Assembly: GCF_000004195.4 (NCBI RefSeq)
Contig: NC_030678.2
Span: 35,135,701 to 35,199,700 of the forward strand
Length of the DNA stretch: 64,000 bases
Direction of reading: 5' to 3'
Origin: Xenopus tropicalis
Taxonomy: Eukaryota; Chordata; Amphibia; Anura; Pipidae
Positions 12,766 through 24,664 of this stretch are shown one piece after another (position 1 is the first letter of the stretch; every line of letters begins with the position of its first letter). The notes under the pieces were generated by a model that ran no database searches, was not told where the DNA came from, and was given only the letters and a program-made list of their open reading frames with translations. Position numbers and translations under genes: made by a program.

Positions 12766-15700
12766 GTACTGGTTGTAAGCGGGAGACATTGGGGTTTACC
12801 CGCTGAGGCACTGGTAGGAAATTTAAGAATAGCGTAAAAATGTGGATTCACTTCTTTGTTTTTAATAACAGCATTCAGTATTCCTAAACTACATCTTTTT
12901 TTTCTTTTGTCTCCCAAATGTTCACACCTGTGCTGCTAGACAGTCTATCGTACCTTGGGCAAAGCACCTCTTTTGCCTTACGTCTTCATAACCATTCTTT
13001 TTCATATGTCCCTGTCTCTAGTAAATCCATCATCTGCTGCTATTATTTTCATTTCAGTTTTTTTAAAGTAATAATGTGTTGCAGCCGAGACAGAGGGGAG
13101 TTGGGGGAGAAGGAGGAGGGGTGTTGAGTTCAGATTGGGGATAAAGTTTGTGGGCGTAGATTGTGATGCAGCTCACAGGGTGAAACAGTGCCTTGCTGAC
13201 ATGTACAGGAAGAGCTGACAGCACCCATCCCTCTGCCCCCTCTGCTGAACCCAATCTACCCCATACATCCTGATTTCATTAAGAAGCTTAGAAATGGTGA
13301 TTCGACTTATATGTGTGTGTGTATGTATATATATATAATATATCCTAGTCTTTTTTGGCAATCCAAGCGCCTAGCTAAACCAAATCTAAGCCCTTATAAC
13401 TTTGCAGCACTTTATTGTGTCCTATCCAGAAACCCAGTAATCAGAAAGCTCCAAATTACAGAAAGGGGATTTTGCCATGGAGTCAGCTTTAAGCAAATAC
13501 TTCCTTTTTCTTTCAAATTAAAAAAAAAATAATGCATTGTACTTGATCATAACTACGCAATTCTATTAGGTTTATTGTTAAAATGTTTTTGCAGACTTAG
13601 GGTATGATAATCCAAATTGTGAAATTTATTATTATATCCTACAGAATTAGTTTATTGCTTTTATCATACACAAAAGCCATGAATTTTCTGAAAATGATAT
13701 CCTTCTAAAGGGTGATGTCACAAGTTTCATCACCCTTTAGGAGGATATCATTTTCAGTAAATTCATGGCTTGTGTGTATGAAAAAAGGAATAAACTAATT
13801 CTGTAGGATGTAATAATAGTGATGTAATAACTAGTGCTTAGTGGTGTCATTTGTGTCATGTAACGGATTAAAAAATTGTGTAATATAAGTGTATCCTCAG
13901 TTGTAAAAAAAGAGGATATTATTAGCCACCTTAAAGTTCCATAACCTCTATAAAAGTCTTCACCATTGGCTTTGTGCCTTTATAGGGTCATGGAACTCTT
14001 TTGTAGCTTATAATATCCTTATATTTTAAATATGGGGTACCTTATTCCCCATATAGTTAACAGAAGTCATTCGCCTGCATGTACCTCAGACTGGTACGAT
14101 TTTCTGCTAATAGGAGCGCCAGCCTGGCGTATCAGGTAAGTGATCTTAATTACTGGGGGGTCCTAACATTTTGGCAACCCCCCAGTGATTCCACCTTTCT
14201 TCTCCTTTAAAGAAACCAATGATCTGACTGGCTTACATAAAAAAAGAAAGTGTTCAATTATGGGCGAGAAAATATTTTCCCACAGGGGCACAAAAAGTGC
14301 AGAGGGGCAGAACTTCAAGGGTGCTGTCACCCTTAGATACTGCCAGCATTTCCTTAAATATCACTATGGCGTGTGTTAGTTTGTATCCGTTGTGGTTTCA
14401 TTAGTTGCTTGGAAATCCACGTGTTCTCACGTTCACTTGAGAGCTGGCTACCCAGACGCACTGAACTTGTGACCTTGCCCTGACACCGGGGCAGCCCCTC
14501 CTCCTTTCACTCTCACACACTCGTTTTTATGTTTTTAGTCATTTGGTAACTGAACAGTTCCCCTTTGGTTAGTAGGGGGGTCGCTGGCACCCAGCTTCTT
14601 TCACAAGCTGAGCACACACTTTAAATACCCTTCTGACAAGAACTTGACCTTACCAGGAGCTGCATTTAACTTCTGATCTTAACAGGCTCCTACCGCACGT
14701 GAGGTGAAACGTACCTCTTTCCAAACCTCTCTTGGACACGGGCTCCCCAGAAAGAAGGAAGTGAGACTGAATGCTGTGTGAGCAGTCTGCCTTCCTCCTT
14801 CCCAGGATAATCTTGGGGAAGAAAGGCCTGGCTGACTCGCCTTGGAGGCCTGTGAGACCAGTAGCCTAAGCCACCATCCTTCCTGTGACACCTCGTTGCT
14901 AAGCTTTGTTTGGTAACTTGTCTATGGTAACTAGAAACTGCAGCCTGTCTAACCTGCTGCCTTACAGTACTTACTCGGCTTCAGCCTCCGGTTGTCAGGA
15001 GTGCTGGGAGTTGTACCAACCAACTAAGTGGAAGATAAATATGCAGTTTTGTGCCAAATTTCACTTAGTCTGATTGCACCTAGGACGACGTAATGGCTCT
15101 GGGTGCAGGCACAACAATGAGACCTTTGAAGACTAGGGGCCTGCATTTATCCACAGGCCAAGAATCCGCCCCACAAGGCATTAGCCTAAAACTTTACATT
15201 CATTAGATTATGCTCCTCAGTATTCCAATCCCTTATTCAATGCACTGTTCTGCCACCCAGTACAGGTATGGAACCTGGATCTAGGGTTTTCCGGATATGG
15301 GATCTTTTCATAATTTGGATCTCCATAGCTTAAGTCTGATAAAAATCATTTAAATATTGAATAAACCCCATAGGATTGTTTTGCCTCTGATAAGGATTAA
15401 TTATATCTTAGTTGGGATCAAGTACAAGGTTCTGTTTTATTATTACAGAGAAAAGAAAATACATTTTAAAAATTAGAATTATTTGCTTATAATGGAGTCT
15501 ATGGGAGATGGCCTTTCTGTAATTCAGAACTTTCTTGATAAGGGGTTTTTCGGATAAGTAATCCCATACCTGTATAACCCTCTGCAAGTTTAGTTCTATC
15601 AATCCTATTAACGTGCAGAAATTTCTACCATTTTGTGTTTGCATGCCAGTATGACCTTTACCAACCCTCTCTCCAACGCAGACTCTACTGTTCCTAGTTC

Positions 15701-18235
15701 TCAGGGTGGTGGCCATTCAATGATGAGTGGAAATCATTGAATGCGGGGCATGTAAGCAGGGCTGCACAGATTTGTTGCTAATAGTGAAAAAGTAGAGAAA
15801 ATTGAGTAGCATTAGCTATTTGTCTAATCCTGCTTTTGGCAGTCTTCTTATTCTACACCTTTTATTGTTTTGCTCACTAGGTTTTTGAAATTTTCCAATG
15901 TTTTTGCTCTTGTGAGGAGTCATTAAATGCTGTGCACCTGATCACTTTACAAATATCTCAGTACAGTTACTCAGGACTTAGCCAGGAATACCTGACTAGC
16001 TATCTGTGCTTTCTCTTTATCCAAAAACTGGATAATGTGACATAGCATAGACTATATGTTACACTGCCAAATAGTCTGGCAAGCCGTGTGTCCATATTGC
16101 TATGATGGCAATCGCCTGTGGCTCCAGCATTTCTGGGTAAATATTGTGCAACTTTACATGTATCGAGCCAACTCATTTTACACTGATTTTTCATGTGCCT
16201 GATTGTGTTAAAATGATTGTCATGCAAAGAATTCTATGGAGAATAAAAATCCTTTGAGTACCACATCTGGCCCATGGGCTGCTCACAGTGCTGCTGTAAG
16301 AAATAGTCAAAATGAACCAGAGAGCAGATGTTTTAGTATTGTTGTAGAACGCTGCCTGTATGGTATGTAAATATGGGGTCTGTGGGCTTAGCATTTTCTT
16401 TCAGAAAGGAAATCAGGTAACACAGGTTAAATCTCTTGCAGGTGACACAATAAATCTCTGTTCCCAGTGACTGGTCATAAAAGATTCTTATCTTTTTTTT
16501 GCTTTTAAATAGGATGATGTAGTGATTGAAGAGTATGAAGAGGATTCAGAGCCGGAAAGCAGCGGGGCAGAGCATGATTTCAGAGAACTTCGAGCCAAGA
16601 AACAGGAGCTAGCAAGAAAGGTTGAGGAGCAAAAACGTCGTCAGCAGAAGATTCAGGTACCAACATATAATGATGCCACATGAAATTTTGTTCTGTAGTT
16701 CCCAGGAACAGAACAGTAACGCATAGCTGCATGTTAAATGTTTTTTTCTGTGTTAACATTTATTGACATTATACAAGGAATTCCAATTAGGGGGACTTTG
16801 CAACCAGTGGTGGCTTCCATATAGATGGAATTATGGTCACTAATTGGCATCTTTGTCCACACTTTCAGAATTTGTGCTTGAATTAATTGTTCACACTCCC
16901 TGGTGGGTCTGTGTTTAAACTTATAGCAAGCTAGTCATTCCTGTTAATCAGTACAGTAGTAGATAGTGACTGGTTTTGCCTGTACTCAGCCAGTAAAACT
17001 GATCACTTGAGAATTTTTCTATTTTTATTTTGTAATTTTTGAATTTATTGCTCTAGTAACTTTATTGGTAATGGACTGGGTGAGCAGGTAAAAATGCTTA
17101 AAATTGTCCCCCATTTATTGCTATGCTTATTGTCTGCAGTAGCCAATGAGGAATTCTGAGCAATAGTCATGTCAGGTGATTACTTTTGGAATAAACAGAG
17201 AATTGAGTCAAGGGTGTGCCATTACATTGAAACTAATTTTTGAACTGGAAATTTGACTTTTTAGTTTAGAGAGTTCAGTTGCAAATACAGCTACCCCTCT
17301 CCACTCAAGTGTGAGTGGCCACAGCATGTTTTGTGCCGGTCCCACACACCCCCATGCACCCCTGATCCCACACTCCAAAACCCAAATACATATAGGTAGG
17401 TTAATAAGTTCCTGATTAAACTTGACCCTTCTGTGTATGTTTTAGGTTATTGTTATTGAGGCCTAAGATTGTATGGTGCACTGGGATGTACACTGGTGTT
17501 GATCACGAACCTCTTGGATAAACGTGAAAGTTGTGCATAAATAATGGTTAATAAGTAATATAATATATACACAGTGTGACAAGTTGCTTTCTCTTTTTTT
17601 CTGGGATAGCTTTTCTGTTTATTTGTGGGATTGTGCACTGCTTTCTCAACATACTTTAAACTTTTTTGAGTTTCCCAATAATAATAGTGTCTGCTCTTGT
17701 CCCTCAGTAAGTATTTGCAAGTCTTTGTGGTTGAAAAGGGTATATATATTTTATTCTATGAAACAATTCAGTGATGTGTACTTCCAGGAATAGATACAGA
17801 GGCCACAGCCATAATAAAATTTTAGGGACATTACAGTGACCCATTATGAAATGGGAAAACAATGCGTGTCTTATGACTTCTCTTGCCCAGTTAAAGAAAG
17901 GGAGCTTCCATGTTTGAGAGAAATGATAAAGTGACGAGGTAATACCAATCAAACACATTAATACTTTTGCACACATATTTTGCTAAGTAATTGTAGACTC
18001 TTATTTTCCATTTTGCCATTTAATGTTTTAATCTACCAAGATGTATGATGCTGACTTATATATATATATACGATCAGAAATGGCCTGCTCCACACAGGAC
18101 TTATGACAAAGTTCTGTTATACACCTAATAAATCACATTATTTTGTCATAAAACCTGTGTGGAGCGGACCATTTCTGATCGACTGCACCCAGGCAATTTA
18201 AAGCTTTATTTATCGTGAGTGCCGACCCGTTTAAA

Positions 18236-18286
<51 letters not shown>

Positions 18287-18525
18287 ATGGTTCATGACTT
18301 TTAATGAACATTTAAAGTGAAAATAAGCCTCACTGGATGAGTTTAATTTCCTTAGACACCATACTTTGTCACTATACTGTTCAAATTGTTTTAAAAAAAG
18401 GAGTCAAGTTAATTCGAAATGAAGTTTGTTGCCTTTAGATAGAAGTAGAATTTTATTTACAGAGACAGAATTATAACTAGCCTTTGTATTACTGCTACTA
18501 GCATAGTTTATACTCTAAGCAGATG

Positions 18526-18564
<39 letters not shown>

Positions 18565-21500
18565 CTGTAGCAAAGTCAGAATCTGCATCTGTAATGGGAA
18601 GGTTAAATTTGTGAGGAATTGGATGCCTGAGGCCTAGTTGATATGTGGGACAATAGGTGCTTCTGGTAAAGAAACTCTTAAAAATGAGAAAGGACCACTT
18701 ATTGCCCTTTAGATCTGTTGCTGCTCTTTAGTCAATGAAGGCAAAAGTGTCTTTGTAGAAATGAAGCATTTAGTGTACGATGTGATGAAAGCACAGTTTC
18801 ATACGATCTAATGATTAGGCATAAGGATAATGTGTGAGAATTGTTTGTGCCTCTCATTGTAAAGGTGTTGCAATGTATCGTAATGGGCTTGTGAGCGTCT
18901 ATGAGCTGATTGCTTAGATGAGCTGCTAAGTTAAACCAAAGGGGAAAAGATATTTGTTCTCAGTCATCCTGCCCCCACCACTTGCAGTGCCCAGGGCCCT
19001 TCACTTCCATAATTCTTCATTTTGTAGCCTTGAATCCTTGCCAGACACATCTGCCTTACCATATGCATGAACCCTTCAGACTGTGCAGAGCGGCTTGTAA
19101 TACAGCTCCGGTAAAAGCCCTTCTGGGACGCAGCACACATGTGTACCCTCAAGCCATTGGCTTCGTGCCCAGAGCCAGTCCGGACACTCACCTTTCATGT
19201 ACCTAATTGTAGTGGGAGGGAATGTGGAGTTTCAAGAAGTGGAAGCGAGAAATTCCAGTATTCTGGGGCCTGCCCCTGCTGTAGAGATTGCCAGGTTAAG
19301 CAGAAGGCTTGGAGCTGGCCCACCGCTGCTGCAGTCATGTTCTGAATAGACAGAGGGCATTGCCATAACCTTGCTAAGCTAATCTTGCTCTCAATTGTTT
19401 CAGGACGTAAGCAGCCTCTTCCTAACCCAGTGCTTGTGGACATGGAAGAGGCGCTGATACAGAGCTGTTTTTTTGACAGCTCAGTAAAATCATACGATAT
19501 TACAGGATACGGTATACTTATGAACCTGGGGAGTAGGAAGTTGTGTACTATTTATAACACAATACCCTGCTGGAAGAGAAATGCCACAGACTTCCCGACT
19601 GCCCTGCTACCCTTCGACTGCTCTGTTTCCCTTTACCACCCGCCGTCCAATCTCTGTTCCTATGACTCTCTGTTCTTGGCTCGGGATGAGGTGACCTCTC
19701 TCTCAGCCTGTGCATCCTGCAGAGGGGACGTGCAGACAGTCACAGCCTGTACAAAGACGCTCTCGAGCTGTAACAGCAACAGCTTTCTGTCCTCAATGGA
19801 AAACCTTGTGTTACTCCTCCCTAGCCCCCCCACAATTTTAGCTGTGAAAACCACGAGTTGCAGTGTAACAACTGCCAAAGCCAGTCATTTTGACTGCAAA
19901 ATGCTAACTTGTGCCAGTGTTTTGTAAATGTAACATACATTTCATGGTCTTCTGAGACAGGGTCCATACTTAGCCATGAGGTTGACTGAATGGAACCAAA
20001 GGGTTTAGTCACTGATGGACAACTAGAGGGCCTCCAAAAGTTACTGAATTTCAGCTTCCCGCATCCAACCAACAGCTGAAGGGTTTGCCATTACTGCTCT
20101 GAAGTGTGGTTTTGAATGAGGTGCATTTAAGGGTCTGGTAGCTGAGTTTTCTTATTGATTCCTGCTTCTAATACAAAGGTCTTATACTGAACCTCCATGC
20201 ACTGAATAGGGCTTGTATTGTAAGATGGGCATATTTTGCCTTCATTTAGTTGCTAGACATTTACTTTCATCATTCTAACAGTACTAGACTTATTATTAAA
20301 CTTATTTGTTGTACTATTTGTGCAGTTTGATCTCTTAAGTCTGAGTTTTAAGTCATTGTCCTGATCAGTTGAGGAATGTGCTAACTTTATTTCTAATTTG
20401 CAGGCTGTCCTGGATGGAAAGACAAGACTCCTGCAATTGGAAATCTGTCCCTTGTTTCTTGTGCCGGACACAAATGGATTTATTAACCACCTTCCTGGCC
20501 TTGAGCACCTCTTGTCCTGCCAGATATACATCCTGGTCATACCTCTTATAGGTAAGTGAGAAACAATATGAACTTATCCTTCTTTTAGGAAAGTGAGGAA
20601 CAGTGCCTTCATACACACGTACCAGGGGTCATTTATAAACACTGGACAAATTTGCTCCTGTGCAGTAATCCATGGCATCCAATCAGATGTTTGCTTTCAT
20701 TGTTCTTTCTGCAGCTGGCTGGAAAAAAAAACTAATCACTGTTTATCATGGGTTACTGCTCTGGTACAAATATGGCCACTGTTTTTAAATGAGCCCCAAC
20801 CTCTTCAGCAGGTTTGTGGGAGGATGGACTTTCAAGATGTCTGTCAATCGCATAATTATCCCAATTGTTTGGTGAGTTGGGACCCATTATCCCTTAAAAA
20901 AAACTTTGCACTAGGGCCAATAACGTAAAAGTTATGTCACTGCCAGAATTATTGCATTTTAGCATTTACTCTTCCACTGAATGAGGAAATCCATGTAACC
21001 TGTAAAAGTTATATCATATATCTGCTACTCTAAGTGGTACACTAACATTGCTGAAATCCTTACATGAGCTCATTTGATCTTTTTATCAAATACGTGTTAA
21101 TAGAATTATTGATTGCTCCTTTGATTTAAAGTTCTGTAAAGCAGCAGCATGTTTGTAATCAAATGGGAAGTTTTATATATACCACTTCCTTTTTCTGCAT
21201 AATTCTAATTATTCTATGCCGACTGTTTGTGCTTGTGGCCTTTCCAGCATGACCATAGTTAAACTGCTGGTGATGCTTGTGCTGTTGGTTGGCTGTCCCT
21301 GCCTTTGCGTGGCTGTACTATAGCTACTGATGTGATCCAGCGCAGTTGTCTGGCAGGGTAGGGTACAGAGTCACACAGCTGACTGAACAGCTGCTGGAAC
21401 ACACATCCCCTTCATGGCTTTTTCTCCTTATAAAGCCAGCGGTGCAATCTCTGACTGGTTTCAGTTATTGCTACTCTTTCGCCCCTGGCACAAGTATTGG

Positions 21501-24500
21501 TTTTACTGGGTGGTCTGGCTGCTTCTCTGGATTTGGGAGTTCAATCCCTGACCAAGCGAAGGAGCCCTGTGGCGTATCTGGTGTGTTTGGGTGGGTTTTA
21601 TAGAGTTGAACGGGCTTTCTTTCCTGTAGGGAATTATGTATTACATGTAACTTCCTGTCATAGAAATATTACTGGCTTCATCTTTTGTGTTCATCTGTTG
21701 AGAAACCCACTGCCGTTCTAAATAGGTATGTGAATGGGCCAGTATTACATTATTATTGCTCAAGTATTCACTGAGAAACACTGACTTCACATTTAGAGTT
21801 AGTCTCTTTTTTGGGGGGCACAGTAAGTCCAGTAACAACAACACTTTTTAAAAATTTTCATGCATTCAAATATTTTCTATTTTTCTCCACTTGTGTTAAA
21901 AAGAATACATGTTTTTCTATACAAAGTAGAGAGATTGGAGACATAACTTCGTTAAATATATTCTTATAGATAGTGTGTAACACAATTATTGGAGAAGAAT
22001 CAACACAAAATACCCTGTTTTTGGGCCATCTTACAAATGAGCCATCACTGGAGCATGTATTAATTGAACAGTTTTTTTTGCATCTGTCTGGAACTCCATG
22101 GCCATTAAGGCCACACACTGATCTGTAGAACAAACTGATCTGTAGATCCATCCTTGTGCTAACTGATTTAGTTCCCCGGTCTGCTCACAGGTTTGCCAAT
22201 ATTGGCTATAGCTATGTTTAAATCACAAGACCCCTCCACCCTCTCTCTCATTTCTCTGCCCATAACACTGGATTAGAATTAAAAATAAAATGGCATAACA
22301 AGTGTTTCAATTTATCAAAGGGTGGTGCAGAGTTTACATTTTTATTTGATGGAATAAAAGTTGTGTTACTTGCTCCAGTGTCAGGTTTTTGGTGCAAAGA
22401 AGGGATGTTTCCTTTCCAATCATTTTGTTATATACAATGGAAGTTGTTACTTACCTATAATGCAGGGGTCCCCAACCTTTTTTACCCATGAGCAACATTT
22501 AAATATAAAAAAAAAGTTGATGAGCAACGCAAGCATGAAAAAGTTGGGGGTGACTAATAAGGGCTGTAAATTGTTTATTTTGTAGCCCCATGTGGACTGA
22601 CAAACTACCAGAGACTCTGTTTGGCAGTACACATAGTCTTTATGCAACCAAAACTTACCTCAAAGTCAGAAATTCAAAAATAAGAACCTGCTTTGAAGCC
22701 ACTGGGAGCAACACCCAGGGGTTGGGGTGCAACATGTTACTCACTAGCCACTGGTTGGGGATCACTGCTATAATGTATATAGACGGGCATGTGTCATTTA
22801 TAGTGGATGAAGCAAGTCCATTTTGTTACATTCTGTAAAAGGTGCCTTTAAAGGGACCGCTTACCTTCTAATATGCTGTAGAGAGATATTTGCAATTTGC
22901 AATTGTTCTTAACTTTTTTTTTATTACTAGTGGTTTGAATAAGAGACAGGAAGATAAATAAGGGAGGAACTAAATAGAAAGATAAGTAATGAAAAATAAA
23001 AAAATAACAATAGTTTTTGGCTGCTGGCAGCGGCCTCCATTTGAAAGCTAAAATTGGTCAGGCAAATAATTAAAAAACTATACAAAATAAATTAATGAGG
23101 ACCAAATGAAAGAAATTGGTAAGAATTGTCCATTATTTAATATACTAAAACTTTAATCAAAGGTGAACTACTACTTTAATGTGATGAATACACTTACGTA
23201 TCCCCCGTCATTTTAAAATGTAAGGATATCAGAGATCACCAAGAGATTACAAGACCATATAAAGGCACACGGCTGCAATCACTGAGGTGACTTCTAATAT
23301 GCTCATATTTTACAAAAGAGGGTATATTACATTTAATGATGCACAAGTTTAGTAAGTCATGTGACATAAATTACACCACTAAGCACCATGTAAAACTGAT
23401 GACATCACTAAATCAACAGATGTGCAATGTGGACTTTATTTTCTGGCATATGATAAGTGCTACTGCGGCATGGTACAGAGGTTTCTGTATAGCATTTATA
23501 CAGCCATAGTTAACGAAGCCCTTTATTGTTACTTGCTTGAGATGCTCTGAAATGTCAAAGTTGCATGACTCTTAACAAGAAACAATTGGTTACTAACCCC
23601 TTTCTAAAAATATCCCCATAGGTATTTACTGCAAAATGTAATTTGTCTTCCGTTTACTGCAGTTATCCATGAGCTAGATGGCCTTGCAAAGGGTCAAGAG
23701 TTTGATCAGCGCAATGCAGACCATGCACGGGCACTTCAGGAGAAAGCAAGAAAAGCCATTCAGTTCCTGGAGCAAGGTTTTGAGGCTCGTGACCCCTACC
23801 TGAGAGCACTTACTAGCCGTGGGAATGAGCTGGACTCCATCGCTTTTCGCAGTGAAGATATCTCTGGACAGAAGGTAGGTCAGGAGGTCTTTTTTTTCAA
23901 ACTGAAATGTTGCTTGTCCAAACTTGTTAGCATATTTTTGTTGTTGTGGAATTAATGTTGTTATTTTTTTTAGGGTAACAATGATGACCTTATACTATGC
24001 TGCTGTTTACATTACTGCAAGGACAAGGCAAAGGAATTCATGCACTCAAGGAAAGGTATGGCCGCCTCGCTGGCACTTCCTCTTACTTCTTGGCACTATA
24101 GAAATACCCCATTCTGTTCTGGTCGCCCCAGGTATGCTGATTTGAATAGCTTCAATATCTGGCATTATAGCATGCGATGTATCACCCACTTCTCTCTAAC
24201 CCATCCTCTTTTGGTAGATTGAGGTAACTTCATTAACTGCCCAGGGCCATCTGTTAGGGGATTAGCCTGTCGCAGATGTCTCTGTGTTTACACAGCAGAT
24301 TCTGGCTAAGACAGACAGCCACTGGCCTCTGGTTTGTAACAGTGAGGATGGTTTCCAGTGTCATACAGTGACAAGTTTTTCTTTCTGTAAGAAATCTCCC
24401 CTAAACTGAAAGCATTTCCTTTACCTGTATCGTGTCTTCTCTCATATGGCATCACGGCATTTCTTTCCTCTTTTCTGTCCAGTTCTGATCTCACTTCCCA

Positions 24501-24664
24501 TCTCTCTCTTGTATTTTTTCTCCTTCATTTAAGATGAACCCATTCGCTTAAGAAGGGAAGTTGTTCTTCTTACTGACGACCGCAACCTCAGAGTAAAGGC
24601 TCTGACACGGCATGTCCCTGTCCGTGATATCCCGGCATTCCTCAAGTGGGCCAAAGTGGGGTGA
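12589..24664 (+). CDS. SMG6: SMG6, telomerase-binding protein EST1A / NMD endonuclease (3' six coding exons)
   Basis: SMG6 is the endonuclease of nonsense-mediated mRNA decay. It is recruited by UPF1 and the exon junction complex and cuts the target RNA near the premature stop through its C-terminal PIN domain; it is also known as EST1A for telomere links. Six plus-strand exons with AG/GT borders and matching phases are visible: 12589-12765, 16513-16656, 20404-20551, 23663-23874, 23974-24055 and 24534-24664 (TGA at 24662). They encode 297 C-terminal residues. The order is an FKGGKYVSVAPVPDT-type segment, an acidic stretch plus basic coiled region (RELRAKKxELARKVEEQ type), and the PIN domain. 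The three catalytic aspartates are in VPDTNGFI, GNNDDLIL and LLTDDRNL, all present. The protein ends AFLKWAKVG, as in the family. The N-terminal EJC-binding and 14-3-3-like parts lie outside the window. Recognition is by family memory, without database search. Confidence 0.97.
13625..13820. repeat. Near-perfect palindrome (~90-bp arms, short loop)
   Basis: The left arm contains ATCCTACAGAATTAGTTTAT, CCATGAATTTTCTGAAAATG and CTAAAGGGTGATG. The right arm reads CATCACCCTTTAG, CATTTTCAGTAAATTCATGG and ATAAACTAATTCTGTAGGAT, which is the complement in order. The loop is about 10 bases. It is likely a palindromic MITE inserted in the SMG6 intron. Confidence 0.85.
14085..14215. repeat. Fragment of the GCCTGGGGTATCAGGTAAGTGA repeat
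   Basis: It contains GGAGCGCCAGCCTGGCGTAT, a CAGGTAAGTGA segment and paired ACTGGGGGGTCC / CCCCCCAGTGATT motifs, resembling the right half of the longer copy at 34279-34722. It ends CTCCTTTAAAG. Confidence 0.55.
15261..15574. repeat. 314-bp inverted-terminus element (TACAGGTATGGGACC family)
   Basis: Begins TACAGGTATGGAACCTGGAT and ends CCCATACCTGTA, so the termini are inverted. Interior blocks (TAATTTGGATCTCCATA, AATAGGATNGTTTTGCC, GATTAATTATATCTTAGTTG) are shared with the equally long copy at 28570-28883. Non-autonomous DNA element. Confidence 0.8.
16513..16656 (+). CDS. SMG6: SMG6 exon b (48 codons, acidic linker)
   Basis: Bordered by AAATAG|GATGAT and ATTCAG|GTACCA, phase 0-0. It encodes DDVVIEEYEEDSEPESSGAE, then RELRAKKQELARKVEEQKRR and QQKIQ. 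The acidic then basic, predicted coiled stretch sits just before the PIN domain, as in vertebrate SMG6. Confidence 0.95.
18071..18182. repeat. Inverted repeat with ~40-bp arms
   Basis: The left arm CGATCAGAAATGGCCTGCTC continues CACACAGGACTTATGACAAA. The right arm is its near-complement, ending GGACCATTTCTGATCG. The spacer is about 31 bp. It abuts TA-rich sequence on the left (18058-18070) and lies about 55 bp before a longer TA microsatellite. MITE-like. Confidence 0.75.
18238..18282. repeat. (TA)n microsatellite
   Basis: About 22 uninterrupted TA dinucleotides. A second TA run of about 30 bp lies at 18530-18559 in the same intron. Confidence 0.95.
20404..20551 (+). CDS. SMG6: SMG6 exon c (start of PIN domain)
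   Basis: Bordered by TTTGCAG|GCTGTC and CTTATAG|GTAAGT; 148 nt, ending in phase 1. It encodes AVLDGKTRLLQLEICPLFLV, then PDTNGFINHLPGLEHLLSCQ and IYILVIPLI. The Asp of VPDTNGF is the first PIN catalytic acid. The first base of the split Val codon (G|TT) is donated to the next exon. Confidence 0.96.
20628..20801. repeat. MITE-like element, GGGGTCATTTATAAACACTG family
   Basis: Begins GGGGTCATTTATAAACACTG and ends with the complement (CACTGTTTTTAAATGAGCCCC). Inside are CCATGGCATCCAATCAGATG and GCAGCTGGCTGG. Three related copies lie at about 37376-37496, 38860-39011 and 41310-41465. Confidence 0.75.
22464..22772 (+). repeat. Dispersed repeat, GGGGTCCCCAACCTTTTTTA family
   Basis: It starts AGGGGTCCCCAACC and ends GGTTGGGGATCACTGCTATA, so the ends are inverted. 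The interior GAGCAACGCAAGCATGAAAA and GTTGGGGTGCAACATG are shared with the reverse copy at 7896-8059. Confidence 0.75.
22848..23180. repeat. TTAA-type (Kolobok/T2-like) element copy
   Basis: Bounded by TTTAAAGGGACCGCTTACC and GGTGAACTACTACTTTAA. Shared interior blocks include TTTGAATAAGAGACAGGAAG and CCTCCATTTGAAAGCT, and it aligns by eye with the copies at 29414, 33339 and 36730. Confidence 0.75.
23663..23874 (+). CDS. SMG6: SMG6 exon d (PIN core)
   Basis: Acceptor TTACTGCAG|TT completes the split Val codon; donor CAGAAG|GTAGGT, phase 0. It encodes VIHELDGLAKGQEFDQRNAD, then HARALQEKARKAIQFLEQGF and RALTSRGNELDSIAFRSEDI. The IHELDGLAKG segment is typical of eukaryotic PIN domains. Confidence 0.97.
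23974..24055 (+). CDS. SMG6: SMG6 exon e (second PIN catalytic Asp)
   Basis: A very short intron (99 bp, 23875-23973) precedes it. The borders are TTTTTTTAG|GGTAAC and AGGAAAG|GTATGG. It encodes GNNDDLILCCCLHYCKDKAK and EFMHSRK. The NDD motif supplies the second catalytic acid. It ends in phase 1. Confidence 0.96.
24534..24664 (+). CDS. SMG6: SMG6 last coding exon
   Basis: Acceptor TTCATTTAAG|AT completes a split Asp codon. It encodes DEPIRLRREVVLLTDDRNLR, then VKALTRHVPVRDIPAFLKWA and KVG, followed by TGA at 24662-24664. The LLTDDRNL Asp is the third catalytic residue. The preceding intron is 478 bp. Confidence 0.97.

Larger units (their letters stand above)
12766..16512 (+). other. SMG6: SMG6 intron
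   Basis: GT-AG intron of 3.7 kb. It contains the hairpin at 13625-13820, a repeat fragment at 14085-14215 and the 314-bp element at 15261-15574. No further exon is recognised. Confidence 0.85.
16657..20403 (+). other. SMG6: SMG6 intron with microsatellites and a hairpin
   Basis: GT-AG intron of 3.7 kb. It holds an inverted repeat at 18071-18182, long TA microsatellites at 18238-18282 and 18530-18559, and a GC-richer block at about 18960-19930. That block carries an unusually long open frame (19385-19927) which I do not recognise. Confidence 0.8.
20552..23662 (+). other. SMG6: SMG6 intron with three repeat copies
   Basis: GT-AG intron of 3.1 kb carrying the dispersed elements at 20628-20801, 22464-22772 and 22848-23180. 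No extra exon is recognised. Confidence 0.85.

Noticed and set aside
12384..12806. 140-residue open frame overlapping the first SMG6 exon
   Set aside because: It reads a different frame from the conserved SMG6 sequence and crosses the acceptor and donor.
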